From: Burkholderia pyrrocinia
Lineage (GTDB): Bacteria > Pseudomonadota > Gammaproteobacteria > Burkholderiales > Burkholderiaceae
Length of the DNA stretch: 64,000 nt
Reading direction: 5' to 3'
NCBI RefSeq assembly: GCF_001028665.1
Contig: NZ_CP011503.1
Coordinates: 1,922,001-1,986,000, forward strand
The translations under genes and the position numbers were made by a program. The notes under the pieces are model-generated. The model saw only the letters and a list, made by a program, of their open reading frames with translations, searched no databases and was not told the origin of the DNA. This document shows, one piece after another, positions 46,065-54,509 of this stretch (the stretch's first letter is position 1; the number at the start of each line of letters is the position of its first letter).

Positions 46065-48188
46065 TCAGTGCGCGCCCGGCTGGCCGGTGCGCGCGGCCTG
46101 GCCGCCGGCCGGCCAGAACAGCGCGAGCGGATTGGACAGCACCGTGCGGACGATCGCGCCGACGAGCGCGCGCACCTTGGTCGGGCGCAGGCTGCGCGAG
46201 CGCACGGCCATCGTGAACGCGAGCGCGAAGCTCACGAGCACGTTGAGGATCGCCATGCTGAGCACGCCGGCGCCGGCCCACCACAACTCGGGCGTCCCGA
46301 GCGCACCCTTGCCCAGCACGCCGAGCGCGATCCCGATCGAGCCGGCCGACAGCGTCACGTGCCGCACCTCGAACGGGAACATGAACACGGTGACGATCGC
46401 CGGAACGAGGCCGAGCATCAGGCCGAGACCGACGTTCGCGACCACGCCCGCGACGTTCGACCGGCAGAAGTGCGCGAGCTTGGCGGCGCCGGCCGCGCCG
46501 AGCGTCAGGCGCAGCCGGCGGTTGTACGTGAGCGCGTCGCCGACCCGGTGCAGCACGAACCAGTTGTCGGCCCAGCCCGCGAGCAGGCTCGACGCCCACA
46601 GCAGCACGCCGGTCAGTGCCGCGTAGAGCGGCGTCGGGCCGAGCAGCGAGAACGAGTGCAGCGTCGTGTGCGCCTTCTCCGGCGAGATCAGGTTCGCGTG
46701 CAGCACGTTGCCTGCGAACAGTTGCACGAGCAGGCACACGGGCAGCACGACGAGCACGTTGCCGGAAATCGCGGCCGCCTGCGTGCGGATCAACGCGATC
46801 ACCGACGCCACGAACGCCTTCACGCCTTCGTCGTGGCCGGTGTCGTCGAGCTCGCGCGCGAGCGTCGGCGCGGTCATCGCGGGCTGCTTGGTCGCGAGCG
46901 TGAAGTGCAGGAAGTGCATCAGCATGAAGCTGGCCGCGTAGTTGATGCCTGCGAGCAGCCCTTCGAGCATCGACTGCAGGTGCGCGCCCGTGATCGCGAA
47001 CTTCACGCACACGGTCACGACCGTGACGAGGCCGCCGCCCGCGGCCATCCGCAGCATCTTCAGGTACTCGGCGCGGCCGCGCGAGATGTAGTGCTCGCCG
47101 GTGTCCGCATTGGTCTCGACGAGCTTGCGCGCGAACAGCGAGAAGTTGCTGCGCACGAGGTGCGTGACGCTCTGGCTGTTCTGGTTCGCGTCGACCAGTT
47201 CGGCCGTCAGGCGTGCCATCCCGTGCAGGTCGTCGCGTGCCATCCATGCGTTCAGCAGCATTTCGGCGCGCAGGATGCGCATGCGCATCCGTTCGACCTG
47301 GAACACGATGTCGACCGACACGCCGTTCTGGTACAGGTGCGAGAACACGTTGTCGACCGCGATCCGGCATTCGTCGAGCAGCACGCGCAGGTAGTTCACC
47401 TCGTGCAGCAGCTTGCTCGGGTCGCCGCCGTCCTCGACGGCCGCATGCGCGGTCTCGACCGCGAGCATCGCGCGCGTGAGGCGGTAGAACGGCTGTGTTT
47501 CGAGCGGCTTGCGCGCATCGTCGTCGGACAGCCGGCTGCGCACCGTCTGCGACAAGCCGGTCGAGCTGATCTGGCAGGTCAGGTTGTGCAGCGCGGCCAG
47601 CAGGTCGCGCGAGAACGAACCCGGTTCGTGGCGCTCTTCGTCGGTGACGTCGAACGAGAACAGGTCGGCGAGGCGCGCGAGCAGGTCGTCGGGCAGCGCG
47701 TCGATCCATTGCGCGTCCCCGGGTGCCGGGAACATCAGCGTGAACAGCGCCGACAGCTCGCGGCGGTTCGGCGCGGGCGGGATCAGCGACGAGTCGATCC
47801 GCTCGAACAGCGCGCCGAAGAAGCCCGAGTGCACGGGCATGCCGGCGTCGCACAGCAGCGAGATGCCGTCGCACTCGCGCAGGATGCCGCGCAGGATCCG
47901 CGCGGCGTGCGCTTTCCATGCGGGGTTGCGATCGAGCACGTGGAACAGGTAGCGCAGCCGCGCATGGGCCGGATACGCGCGGGTGTCGGCGTCGTGCTCG
48001 GCCGGCGTGTCCTGCGCGGCCTGCATCGTGCCGTTGCGGCGCAGCCAGTGCGCGAGCTCGATCAGCCATTCGCTGCGCTCGGCGTACGACGCATCGGCGT
48101 CGGCGTGCGCGAGCAGCGCATCGAGCTGGTGACCGGCATTGCGCGACGCGCGCCACTTCTTGATCAGGGTCGTCAGGGAACGAAACAT
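46065..48188 (-). CDS. Large membrane protein of the so-called site-specific recombinase family
   Basis: A 707-residue protein of the family named after gonococcal Gcr (SpecificRecomb). About residues 1-370 are soluble and helical, with no tyrosine or serine recombinase motif. Residues 370-690 hold about six hydrophobic segments, including VTVVTVCVKFAITGAHL, NVLVVLPVCLLVQLFAG, VANVGLGLMLGLVPAIVTVF and LSMAILNVLVSFALAFTMAV. It therefore looks like an inner-membrane protein, and the recombinase name is doubtful. The ATG at 48188 (MFRSLTTLIKKWR) is chosen; the frame continues upstream only as GC-rich non-coding-looking sequence. No mobile element is associated. Confidence 0.82.
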   Translation of the reverse strand: MFRSLTTLIKKWRASRNAGHQLDALLAHADADASYAERSEWLIELAHWLRRNGTMQAAQDTPAEHDADTRAYPAHARLRYLFHVLDRNPAWKAHAARILRGILRECDGISLLCDAGMPVHSGFFGALFERIDSSLIPPAPNRRELSALFTLMFPAPGDAQWIDALPDDLLARLADLFSFDVTDEERHEPGSFSRDLLAALHNLTCQISSTGLSQTVRSRLSDDDARKPLETQPFYRLTRAMLAVETAHAAVEDGGDPSKLLHEVNYLRVLLDECRIAVDNVFSHLYQNGVSVDIVFQVERMRMRILRAEMLLNAWMARDDLHGMARLTAELVDANQNSQSVTHLVRSNFSLFARKLVETNADTGEHYISRGRAEYLKMLRMAAGGGLVTVVTVCVKFAITGAHLQSMLEGLLAGINYAASFMLMHFLHFTLATKQPAMTAPTLARELDDTGHDEGVKAFVASVIALIRTQAAAISGNVLVVLPVCLLVQLFAGNVLHANLISPEKAHTTLHSFSLLGPTPLYAALTGVLLWASSLLAGWADNWFVLHRVGDALTYNRRLRLTLGAAGAAKLAHFCRSNVAGVVANVGLGLMLGLVPAIVTVFMFPFEVRHVTLSAGSIGIALGVLGKGALGTPELWWAGAGVLSMAILNVLVSFALAFTMAVRSRSLRPTKVRALVGAIVRTVLSNPLALFWPAGGQAARTGQPGAH

Positions 48189-48652
48189 AAACGGAATAGC
48201 GAAAGCCCTGGACGGGCGGGTTCGGGATGCCTGCCGGGAAATCGGCGCGGCGCCGGGGAGAACGGGTGAGACGGGGCCGGTTGCCGGACGATGCGCAGCG
48301 ACCCGCGATGCGGCTGCCCCGCTGCGGTGCACGCCGATCGCGTGCGGGCGCCGGGAGGCACGGCGGTCGGGCCGAACGCGGCCCGGCGCCGCCGGCTCGC
48401 GCGCACGACGAGCGGCGCGCGCGTGAAAGTGCGTAGGATCGTCAATCGGGCCGGAAAACGCAAGCCGACCGCGTTGCATGGTGCCGGTTCCGGCCGACTT
48501 TGACAAACAATGCAAAGTTGCCGTTCGGCCGATGAAGCCGCTGTGCGATCGGCTGCGGCAGCGTCATGCAAGCGGCTGCCGGCGGACCCGCCGCACCGGA
48601 CGAAGCCGCACCGGCGAACGCTGCTTCAGACGTTCGCCTGCGCGCTGCCCGC
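48189..48652. other. Gap between the membrane protein gene and pqiC
   Basis: This 464-bp GC-rich region contains no supported gene. A dyad ACTTTG/CAAAGT (48497-48518) surrounds a TTGACA that has no matching -10 on the plus strand; it may belong to the minus-strand promoter of the downstream gene. Confidence 0.5.
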
Positions 48653-49378
48653 TTATGCGCCGGGCTTGCCCGTCGCGCCGGCGCCGCCGCCGGACGTCGG
48701 GTTGGCCGGGCACGGCACGACCGGCGCGGCGGCCGTCTTGCTGCCGGCCGCGGGTGCCGCCGCGGGCGTCGTGCCGCGGCGTGCGGCCATCGCGCGCACG
48801 CCGGCTGCGGCTTGCGTGGCGATCACGTCGAGCGCGCGCCGGTGGCCGGCGACGAGCGCATCGTAGCCGTCGGCGACCGGTTCCGCGACGCTCGTGCGGC
48901 ACGTCATCACGGCCTGCGTGCCGACCGAGCGCACGCTCCACACCGCGTCGACCGCCGCGCGTTTGCCGGGCCACGACTCGAAGCGCTGAACGTTCACGCT
49001 GACGCGATACACGGGCACGCCCGGCGGGTACGCGGAATTCGCGACGTCGATCGTGCCGAGCTGCGCGGCGAGATCGTCGGACAGCGCGCGGCGGATCTCG
49101 TCGGCGGGCGGCGCCGCCCAGCGTTCCTGCTCGAGCACGTCGACCTGCGCGGCGTTCTTCTGCACGACCAGCTGGTTCTTCGCGACCTGCTCGGGCACGC
49201 CGACGGACGGCACCTCGATCAGGAACGCCGGGTTGGCCGGCGCGGTGCGCACCGGGGTGGCGGCGTCGGCCGGGCTGAGCGTGTAGAACCGCGCGGGCGG
49301 CGAGCTGCACGCGGCGAGCGCGAGTGCGGCGAAGGCCGCCGCCGCGCCGCTCGCGAAACCGTTCACGCGTGTCGTCAT
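48653..49378 (-). CDS. pqiC: PqiC-like outer-membrane lipoprotein
   Basis: A 241-residue lipoprotein with lipobox LAAC (Cys24) followed by SSPPARFYTLSP, the hallmark of ABC-type transport auxiliary (PqiC/DUF330) proteins. Residues 45-195 form the conserved domain; the last 40 are Ala/Gly/Pro-rich. It is expected to anchor the PqiB tube to the outer membrane. Its start overlaps the pqiB stop as ATGA. Confidence 0.9.
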   Translation of the reverse strand: MTTRVNGFASGAAAAFAALALAACSSPPARFYTLSPADAATPVRTAPANPAFLIEVPSVGVPEQVAKNQLVVQKNAAQVDVLEQERWAAPPADEIRRALSDDLAAQLGTIDVANSAYPPGVPVYRVSVNVQRFESWPGKRAAVDAVWSVRSVGTQAVMTCRTSVAEPVADGYDALVAGHRRALDVIATQAAAGVRAMAARRGTTPAAAPAAGSKTAAAPVVPCPANPTSGGGAGATGKPGA

Positions 49379-50994
49379 TGTTGATCTCCTGGCTTGCCCT
49401 TGAGCAGCGATTCGGGGTGACGCTCCAGATAATCGGCGAGCGCGTTCAGCGACTGCAGCGTGCGCGTGAGCTCCTTCAGCGCGCCGCGCACGTCGGACTG
49501 CAGCGGCGAATCCTGCTGCAGCGTCGCTTCGGCGGTCGAGAAGGTCTGCTTCGCGGCCGACAGCGTGTCGCGTGCTTCCGGCGCGACCTGCGTGTCGAGC
49601 TGCTTGAACAGCTTGTCGGCGTTCGACAGCGCGCTGTTCAGGTTCGCACCGATCTGGTCGAACGGCACCTTGTCGAGCTTCTTCGCGATGTCGGCGACCT
49701 GCAGCTGCAGTTCGTCGAGCGTGTTCGGCACGGTCGGCAGCTCGAGCGGCTGGCGCGACGTGTCGATCTTCACGACCGGTGCCTTCGGGAAGAAGTCGAG
49801 CGCGACGTACAGCTGGCTCGTCAGCAGGTTGCCGGTGCGCAGCTGGCCGCGCAGCCCGTGCTGGACGAGCCGCTCGACGATCTCGCGGCGGGCCGGTTCG
49901 CCCTTGCTCTCGATCGTCTCGCGGAAGCGGCGGCCGAGGCGCTCCGGATACACGTTCATCGTCACCGGCATCGTGAAGTTCTTCGACTTCGGATCGTAGT
50001 CGATGCCGATGTTCGTCACTTCGCCGAGCACGATGCCGCGGAAGTCGACCGTCGCGCCGACGGCGAGCCCGCGCAGCGACTGGTTGAAGTTCATCACGAC
50101 CTGCAGCGGCAGGCCGTCCGGGTCGCGCATCGCGTCGCCTTCGTCGGAACCCAGGCGGAACGTCGTGTTGTTCGGCGCCGTCGTGCCGCTGCCCTGGTTC
50201 GGCGGCGTCTGGAACGCGATGCCGCCGAGGATCACCGTCGCGAGCGACTGCGTGTTCAGCTTCAGGCCGCTCGAATCGAGCCGCAGGTCGACGCCGCTCG
50301 CCTGCCACCAGCGCGAGTTCATGCCGACGTACTGGTCGTACGGCGCAGTGACGAACACGTTGAACGTGACGCCCGTGCCGTCCTTGTCGAGCGAGAAGCC
50401 GACCACCTGGCCGACCTGCACGCGGCGGTAGTAGACGGGCGAGCCGATGTCGACCGAGCCGAGCGAATCGCCGCGCAGCACGTATTGCGTGCCTTTCTGG
50501 TCGCCCGTGACGGCGGGCGGCGTCTCGAGGCCCGTGAAGTCGGTCTGCGTATCCTGCCCGCGGCCGGCGTCGACGCCGATATACGCGCCGGACAGCAACG
50601 TGCCGAGCCCCGACACGCCGGTCGCGCCGATGCGCGGCCGCACGATCCAGAAGCGCGAGCCCTTCACCGCGAAGTCCTCGGCTTCCTTCTTGAGCTGCAC
50701 CTGGACGAGCACCCGCGACAGGTCTTTCGACAGCTTGATCGTCTTGACCATGCCGATCTCGACGTCCTTGTACTTGACCTGGGTCTTGCCGGGCTCGAGC
50801 CCTTCGGCGCTGTGGAAGCTGAGCGTGATTTCCGGGCCGCGCTCGCGCACGGACTTGATCACGAGGCCGATGCCGATCAGCGCGGCGATCAGCGGCACGA
50901 GCCAGACGAGCGACGGCAGCCAGCCGCTTTTCGTCGAGATCGTCGGATCGGGCGGCCGGGGCTGGTCGTGCTGCGGGCCTTGCGGACTATTCAT
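49375..50994 (-). CDS. pqiB: PqiB-like MCE protein
   Basis: A 539-residue intermembrane lipid-transport protein. One N-terminal membrane helix (WLPSLVWLVPLIAALIGIGL, 23-42) is followed by three MCE/MlaD domains (about 45-140, 160-270 and 285-395) and a long C-terminal coiled coil (about 430-525). This is the PqiB plan, in which stacked MCE rings and a helical needle bridge the periplasm. It overlaps the upstream pqiA by eight bases. Confidence 0.94.
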   Translation of the reverse strand: MNSPQGPQHDQPRPPDPTISTKSGWLPSLVWLVPLIAALIGIGLVIKSVRERGPEITLSFHSAEGLEPGKTQVKYKDVEIGMVKTIKLSKDLSRVLVQVQLKKEAEDFAVKGSRFWIVRPRIGATGVSGLGTLLSGAYIGVDAGRGQDTQTDFTGLETPPAVTGDQKGTQYVLRGDSLGSVDIGSPVYYRRVQVGQVVGFSLDKDGTGVTFNVFVTAPYDQYVGMNSRWWQASGVDLRLDSSGLKLNTQSLATVILGGIAFQTPPNQGSGTTAPNNTTFRLGSDEGDAMRDPDGLPLQVVMNFNQSLRGLAVGATVDFRGIVLGEVTNIGIDYDPKSKNFTMPVTMNVYPERLGRRFRETIESKGEPARREIVERLVQHGLRGQLRTGNLLTSQLYVALDFFPKAPVVKIDTSRQPLELPTVPNTLDELQLQVADIAKKLDKVPFDQIGANLNSALSNADKLFKQLDTQVAPEARDTLSAAKQTFSTAEATLQQDSPLQSDVRGALKELTRTLQSLNALADYLERHPESLLKGKPGDQQ

Positions 50995-51616
50995 GGTGAT
51001 TCCCTGAGTTTTCGACTGGATCCCAGATCAGGCGGGGATCGAACTGCATCGACGCGAGCATCGTCAGGATCACGACCGAGCCGAACGCGAGCGCGCCGGG
51101 GCCGGCCGTGATGACGGCGAGCGAACGGAAATGGACGAGCGCGACGGTGAGCGTCACGACGAAGATGTCGAGCATCGACCAGCGGCCGATGCGCTCGACG
51201 ATCCGGAACAGGCGCGTGCGCTGCATCGGCCGCCAGGCGGTGCGGCGCTGCGCGCTGATCACGAGGATCAGCAGCACGCCGAGCTTGAGCATCGGCACGA
51301 GGATGCTCGCGACGAACACGACGACGGCGAGCGGCCAGTCGCCCGACACCCAGAAATAGATGACGCCGCTCATGATCGTGTCTTCCTGCGAGCCGACGAT
51401 CGACGCAGTGTGCAGGATCGGCAGCAGGTTCGCCGGAATGTAGAGGATCGCGGCCGCGAGCAGCAGTGCCCAAGTGCGCATGATGCTGTTCGGTATGCGG
51501 AAATGCAGTGCGCTGCCGCAGCGCGCGCAGTGCGCATGCGGCCGGTCGAGCGTCTGCACGAGTCCGCACGTGTGGCAGCTCGCGTAGCCCTCGCGGGCGG
51601 CGGTCGGCGTCGTCAT
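50987..51616 (-). CDS. pqiA: PqiA-like membrane protein, second copy
   Basis: A 209-residue inner-membrane protein with an N-terminal zinc-ribbon-like pair, C14-x2-C17 and C30-x2-C33, and about four membrane helices (WALLLAAAILYIPANLLPIL, then segments near 90-115, 140-165 and 170-190). It equals one half of the 400-residue E. coli PqiA. The ATG overlaps the stop of the other half by four bases. Confidence 0.92.
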   Translation of the reverse strand: MTTPTAAREGYASCHTCGLVQTLDRPHAHCARCGSALHFRIPNSIMRTWALLLAAAILYIPANLLPILHTASIVGSQEDTIMSGVIYFWVSGDWPLAVVVFVASILVPMLKLGVLLILVISAQRRTAWRPMQRTRLFRIVERIGRWSMLDIFVVTLTVALVHFRSLAVITAGPGALAFGSVVILTMLASMQFDPRLIWDPVENSGNHHE

Positions 51617-52287
51617 CGGCGAGCTGCCTCGGGCAGCGGCGCGGCGTCGTCGGGCGGCTCCGGGTGTCCGGGCGGGCGCCCGGCGCGCAGGTCGTCGGCG
51701 ATGTCCCACAGCGTGCGCGGATCGAACATCAGCACGACGGCGATCATCAGCGTGAGCGCGGCGAACGCGAACAGCGCGGCATCGGGAACGACACGTGCGA
51801 GGCTTACCATCTTCACGATCGTCACGATGATCCCGAGCATGAACACCTCGATCATGCCCCATGGCCGCACGAGCTCGATCGCGCGCAGCACCAGGTTGAA
51901 ACCGGGCGGCACGACGCCGCGCCGGATCGGCAGCAGCAGGTACAGCAGCGCGGCCATCTCGACGAGCGGGAACAGCACGGTCGAGAAGAACACCATCACG
52001 CCGACGACCGCCATGTCCTGGCGCCACAGCGAGTCGATCGCGCCGATCAGCGTCGTCTGCACGCGGTTGCCGTTCATGTCCATTTCGAGGATCGGGAATG
52101 CCTGCGCGATCGTGAAGGTGATCAGCGCCGCGAGCGCGAGCGCGCAGATCCGCTCGATCTGCGTGGTGCTGTTGCGATAGAGCAGTGCGTCGCAGCGCGG
52201 ACAGCGCGCGATTTCGCGGCCGCCGAGGCGCGGTTTGTGCAACAGTGCGTCGCACTCGTGACAGGCAATCAGGTCGTTTCGTTGCAT
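51613..52287 (-). CDS. pqiA: PqiA-like membrane protein, first copy
   Basis: A 224-residue counterpart with C9-x2-C12 and C29-x2-C32 and four predicted helices, starting at LALAALITFTIAQAFPILEM. Together with the next gene it makes up a full PqiA, so the usual single gene is split in two with a 4-base overlap. It is the first gene of pqiA-pqiA-pqiB-pqiC on the minus strand, divergent from the cytochrome b561 gene. Confidence 0.92.
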   Translation of the reverse strand: MQRNDLIACHECDALLHKPRLGGREIARCPRCDALLYRNSTTQIERICALALAALITFTIAQAFPILEMDMNGNRVQTTLIGAIDSLWRQDMAVVGVMVFFSTVLFPLVEMAALLYLLLPIRRGVVPPGFNLVLRAIELVRPWGMIEVFMLGIIVTIVKMVSLARVVPDAALFAFAALTLMIAVVLMFDPRTLWDIADDLRAGRPPGHPEPPDDAAPLPEAARR

Positions 52288-52545
52288 GGAAAAAGCGGTT
52301 GTGCGACGGCCGGGGGAACGCGTCGACGGGGCCGGAACCCGCGCCAATCTTACCAAAAGGCCTTTTTCGGCGTGTCAACGATCGCGCGATCAGTGACCGA
52401 TCGGTAACATGGCGGGAAGCGGGCAGCGGGCTGACAAGCCTGTCCTCGGAGTCCGCGCAGGTCAAAAGGTTGCGGTAGCATGGCGCCCTTGACAAGCGTC
52501 GGACTCATGGCCGGCGTAGCTGTTCGCTGAACTGAGGAATCCAAG

Positions 52546-53106
52546 ATGGCATCGAATTCGCTGCCGGCCAAGCCGGTACGCTATACGCAGACCGCGATCG
52601 CGCTGCACTGGCTGATCGCGCTGCTGATCGTCTGCGCGTTCGCGCTGGGCTGGGTGATGACGGACATCCCCGGCTTCACGCCGACGAAGCTGAAGTACTT
52701 CTCGTGGCACAAGTGGATCGGCGTGACGGCGTTCGTGCTGGCCGTGGTGCGCGTGCTGTGGCGCGCGACGCACGCGTCGCCGCCGCTGCCGGGCGATACG
52801 CCGGCGTGGCAGCGTGCGGCGTCGCACGGCGTGCACATCCTGCTGTACGTGCTGATGCTGGTGATTCCGATCACGGGCTACCTGTACAGCTCGGCGTCGA
52901 ACATCCCGGTCGTGTACCTCGGCATCGTGCCGCTGCCGCGCCTGATCGACCCCGATCCGGTGCTCAAGGAAACCTTCAAGACGCTCCACGTGTCTTTGAA
53001 TTACATTCTGCTTGCGCTCGTGTCGCTGCACGTCGTTGCGGCGCTCAAGCACCAGTTGTTGGACCGCGACGGCCTGCTGTCGCGGATGCTTCCCTTTGCC
53101 AAATGA
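52546..53106 (+). CDS. Cytochrome b561 family protein
   Basis: A 186-residue inner-membrane diheme cytochrome with four helices. Likely heme ligands are the histidines in TAIALHWLIALLIVC, FSWHKWIGVTAFVLA, SHGVHILLYVLML and LVSLHVVAALKHQ. It could pass electrons from the quinone pool. It is followed after 8 bases by a YceI gene, a common pairing in proteobacteria. Confidence 0.92.
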   Translation: MASNSLPAKPVRYTQTAIALHWLIALLIVCAFALGWVMTDIPGFTPTKLKYFSWHKWIGVTAFVLAVVRVLWRATHASPPLPGDTPAWQRAASHGVHILLYVLMLVIPITGYLYSSASNIPVVYLGIVPLPRLIDPDPVLKETFKTLHVSLNYILLALVSLHVVAALKHQLLDRDGLLSRMLPFAK

Positions 53107-53114
53107 AGGATCCC

Positions 53115-53675
53115 ATGAAAGTGTCTTTCTCCCGCTCCATGCTGACCGCGTTCGCCGCGGTGTCACTTGTCGCGTCGGGCGCGGCGCTCGCCGATGTCGA
53201 TCTCGCGAAGAGCAAGGTGTCTGCCGTGTCGAAGCAGATGAACGTGCCGACCGAGGGCGCGTTCAAGAAGTTTTCCGCGCAGGTGAAGTTCGATCCGGCG
53301 AAGGCCGCGCAGGGCAGCGCGCAAATGACGATCGACGTCGCGAGCTATGACCTCGGCGACAAGATGTACAACGACCAGGTCGCGGGCAAGGACTGGTTCG
53401 ACGCGAAGGCGTATCCGCAGGCGACGTTCGTGTCGTCGGCGATCGCGCCGGCCGGCGGAAACAAGTACAACGTGACCGGCAAGCTGACGATCAAGGGCAA
53501 GTCCGAGACCGTCACGGTGCCCGTCACGGTCGCGCAGAGCGGCGCGACGCAGACGTTCGACGGCGTGCTGCCGATCAAGCGTTCGGCGTTCAACGTCGGC
53601 ACCGGCGAGTGGAAGGACACGTCGATCGTCGCCGACGAAGTGCAGATCAAGTTCCATCTCGTCGCCACGAAGTAA
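53115..53675 (+). CDS. YceI-family periplasmic protein, copy 1
   Basis: A 186-residue lipocalin-like YceI protein. Signal peptide about 1-26, ending ALAD. The mature domain has [28 protein letters not shown] and [18 protein letters not shown], family motifs of the isoprenoid-binding barrel. YceI proteins bind polyprenyl chains such as ubiquinone; with the b561 gene just upstream, a role in quinone handling is plausible but inferred. Confidence 0.93.
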   Translation: MKVSFSRSMLTAFAAVSLVASGAALADVDLAKSKVSAVSKQMNVPTEGAFKKFSAQVKFDPAKAAQGSAQMTIDVASYDLGDKMYNDQVAGKDWFDAKAYPQATFVSSAIAPAGGNKYNVTGKLTIKGKSETVTVPVTVAQSGATQTFDGVLPIKRSAFNVGTGEWKDTSIVADEVQIKFHLVATK

Positions 53676-53739
53676 GCGGCGGGCTATCGCATCACCTGAA
53701 TGCCGCGCGAGGGTGCGGCACCGTTCCAAGGAGAAAGAG

Positions 53740-54321
53740 TTGAAAAAGCATCTGATGATCGCCGCAGGCGCACTGGCAGCGTCGCTGTCGTTCTCGGCAT
53801 TCGCCGAAAGCGCAACGTACCAGTTCGACCCGAGCCACACGTACCCGAGCTTCGAGGCCGACCACTTCGGCGGCCTGTCGGTCTGGCGCGGCAAGTTCGA
53901 CAAGTCGAGCGGCACCGTGACGCTCGACCGCGCGGCGAAGACGGGCACCGTCGACGTGACGACCGACGTCGCGTCGATCCAGACGGGCAGCGCAAAGCTC
54001 GACGAGCACCTGCAGACGAACGAATTCTTCGATGTCGCGAAGTTCCCGCAGGCGAACTACAAGGGCACGATCAAGTTCGACGGCGACAAGCCGGTGTCGG
54101 TGGTCGGCAACCTGACGCTGCATGGCGTCACGAAGCCGATGACGCTGAAGATCGATTCGTTCAAGTGCATGCCGCACCCGATGCTCAAGCGTGAAGTGTG
54201 CGGCGTCGACGCGGTCGGCGAATTCAGCCGCGACGATTTCGGCCTCGACTACGGCAAGCAGTACGGCTTCAAGATGAAGACGAAGCTGCTGATCTCGGCC
54301 GAAGCCGTCAAGCAGCAGTAA
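53740..54321 (+). CDS. YceI-family periplasmic protein, copy 2
   Basis: A 193-residue YceI protein, signal peptide 1-22 ending AFAES. It shows [20 protein letters not shown] at the mature start and [20 protein letters not shown] later; it is a more standard YceI than copy 1. I chose the TTG at 53740 because AAGGAG lies six bases upstream and it gives a proper Lys-Lys signal-peptide start; the ATG at 53755 would shorten the positive region. Confidence 0.92.
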   Translation: MKKHLMIAAGALAASLSFSAFAESATYQFDPSHTYPSFEADHFGGLSVWRGKFDKSSGTVTLDRAAKTGTVDVTTDVASIQTGSAKLDEHLQTNEFFDVAKFPQANYKGTIKFDGDKPVSVVGNLTLHGVTKPMTLKIDSFKCMPHPMLKREVCGVDAVGEFSRDDFGLDYGKQYGFKMKTKLLISAEAVKQQ

Positions 54322-54363
54322 CGCCGCCGGCCGGGCCTGTCGCGCCGGCCCGCCGCGAGCCAA

Positions 54364-54402
54364 CCGCCGCGCTCCCGTTACCGGGGCGCGGCGGTTTTTT
54401 TT
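54364..54402 (+). terminator. Terminator after the second yceI
   Basis: CCGCCGCGC (54364-54372) pairs with GCGCGGCGG (54386-54394), followed by eight T. Confidence 0.9.
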
Positions 54403-54409
54403 GCGCGCC

Positions 54410-54415
54410 TATAAT
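54410..54415 (+). promoter_or_regulatory. -10 box for the MFS gene
   Basis: A perfect TATAAT just after the terminator, 95 bases before the MFS start. No clear -35. Confidence 0.5.
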
Positions 54416-54509
54416 CGCCCGAGCGCCGCTCGCGGCGCCCGGCGGGCCGACGGCGCGAGCGCGGCCGCGGCCGCTTCGAACAGAACGTACAACGACAAGG
54501 AGATCGCCG

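Noticed and set aside
46065..48188. A mobile element implied by the name site-specific recombinase
   Set aside because: No recombinase motif, no flanking repeats, no tRNA target and no cargo; the protein looks like a membrane protein.
45669..48269. An 866-codon plus-strand frame opposite the membrane 'recombinase' gene
   Set aside because: Arg/Gln/His-rich shadow; the minus-strand frame has proper hydrophobic segments and family motifs.
48500..48505. TTGACA on the plus strand
   Set aside because: No -10 box at a usable distance and no plus-strand gene downstream.
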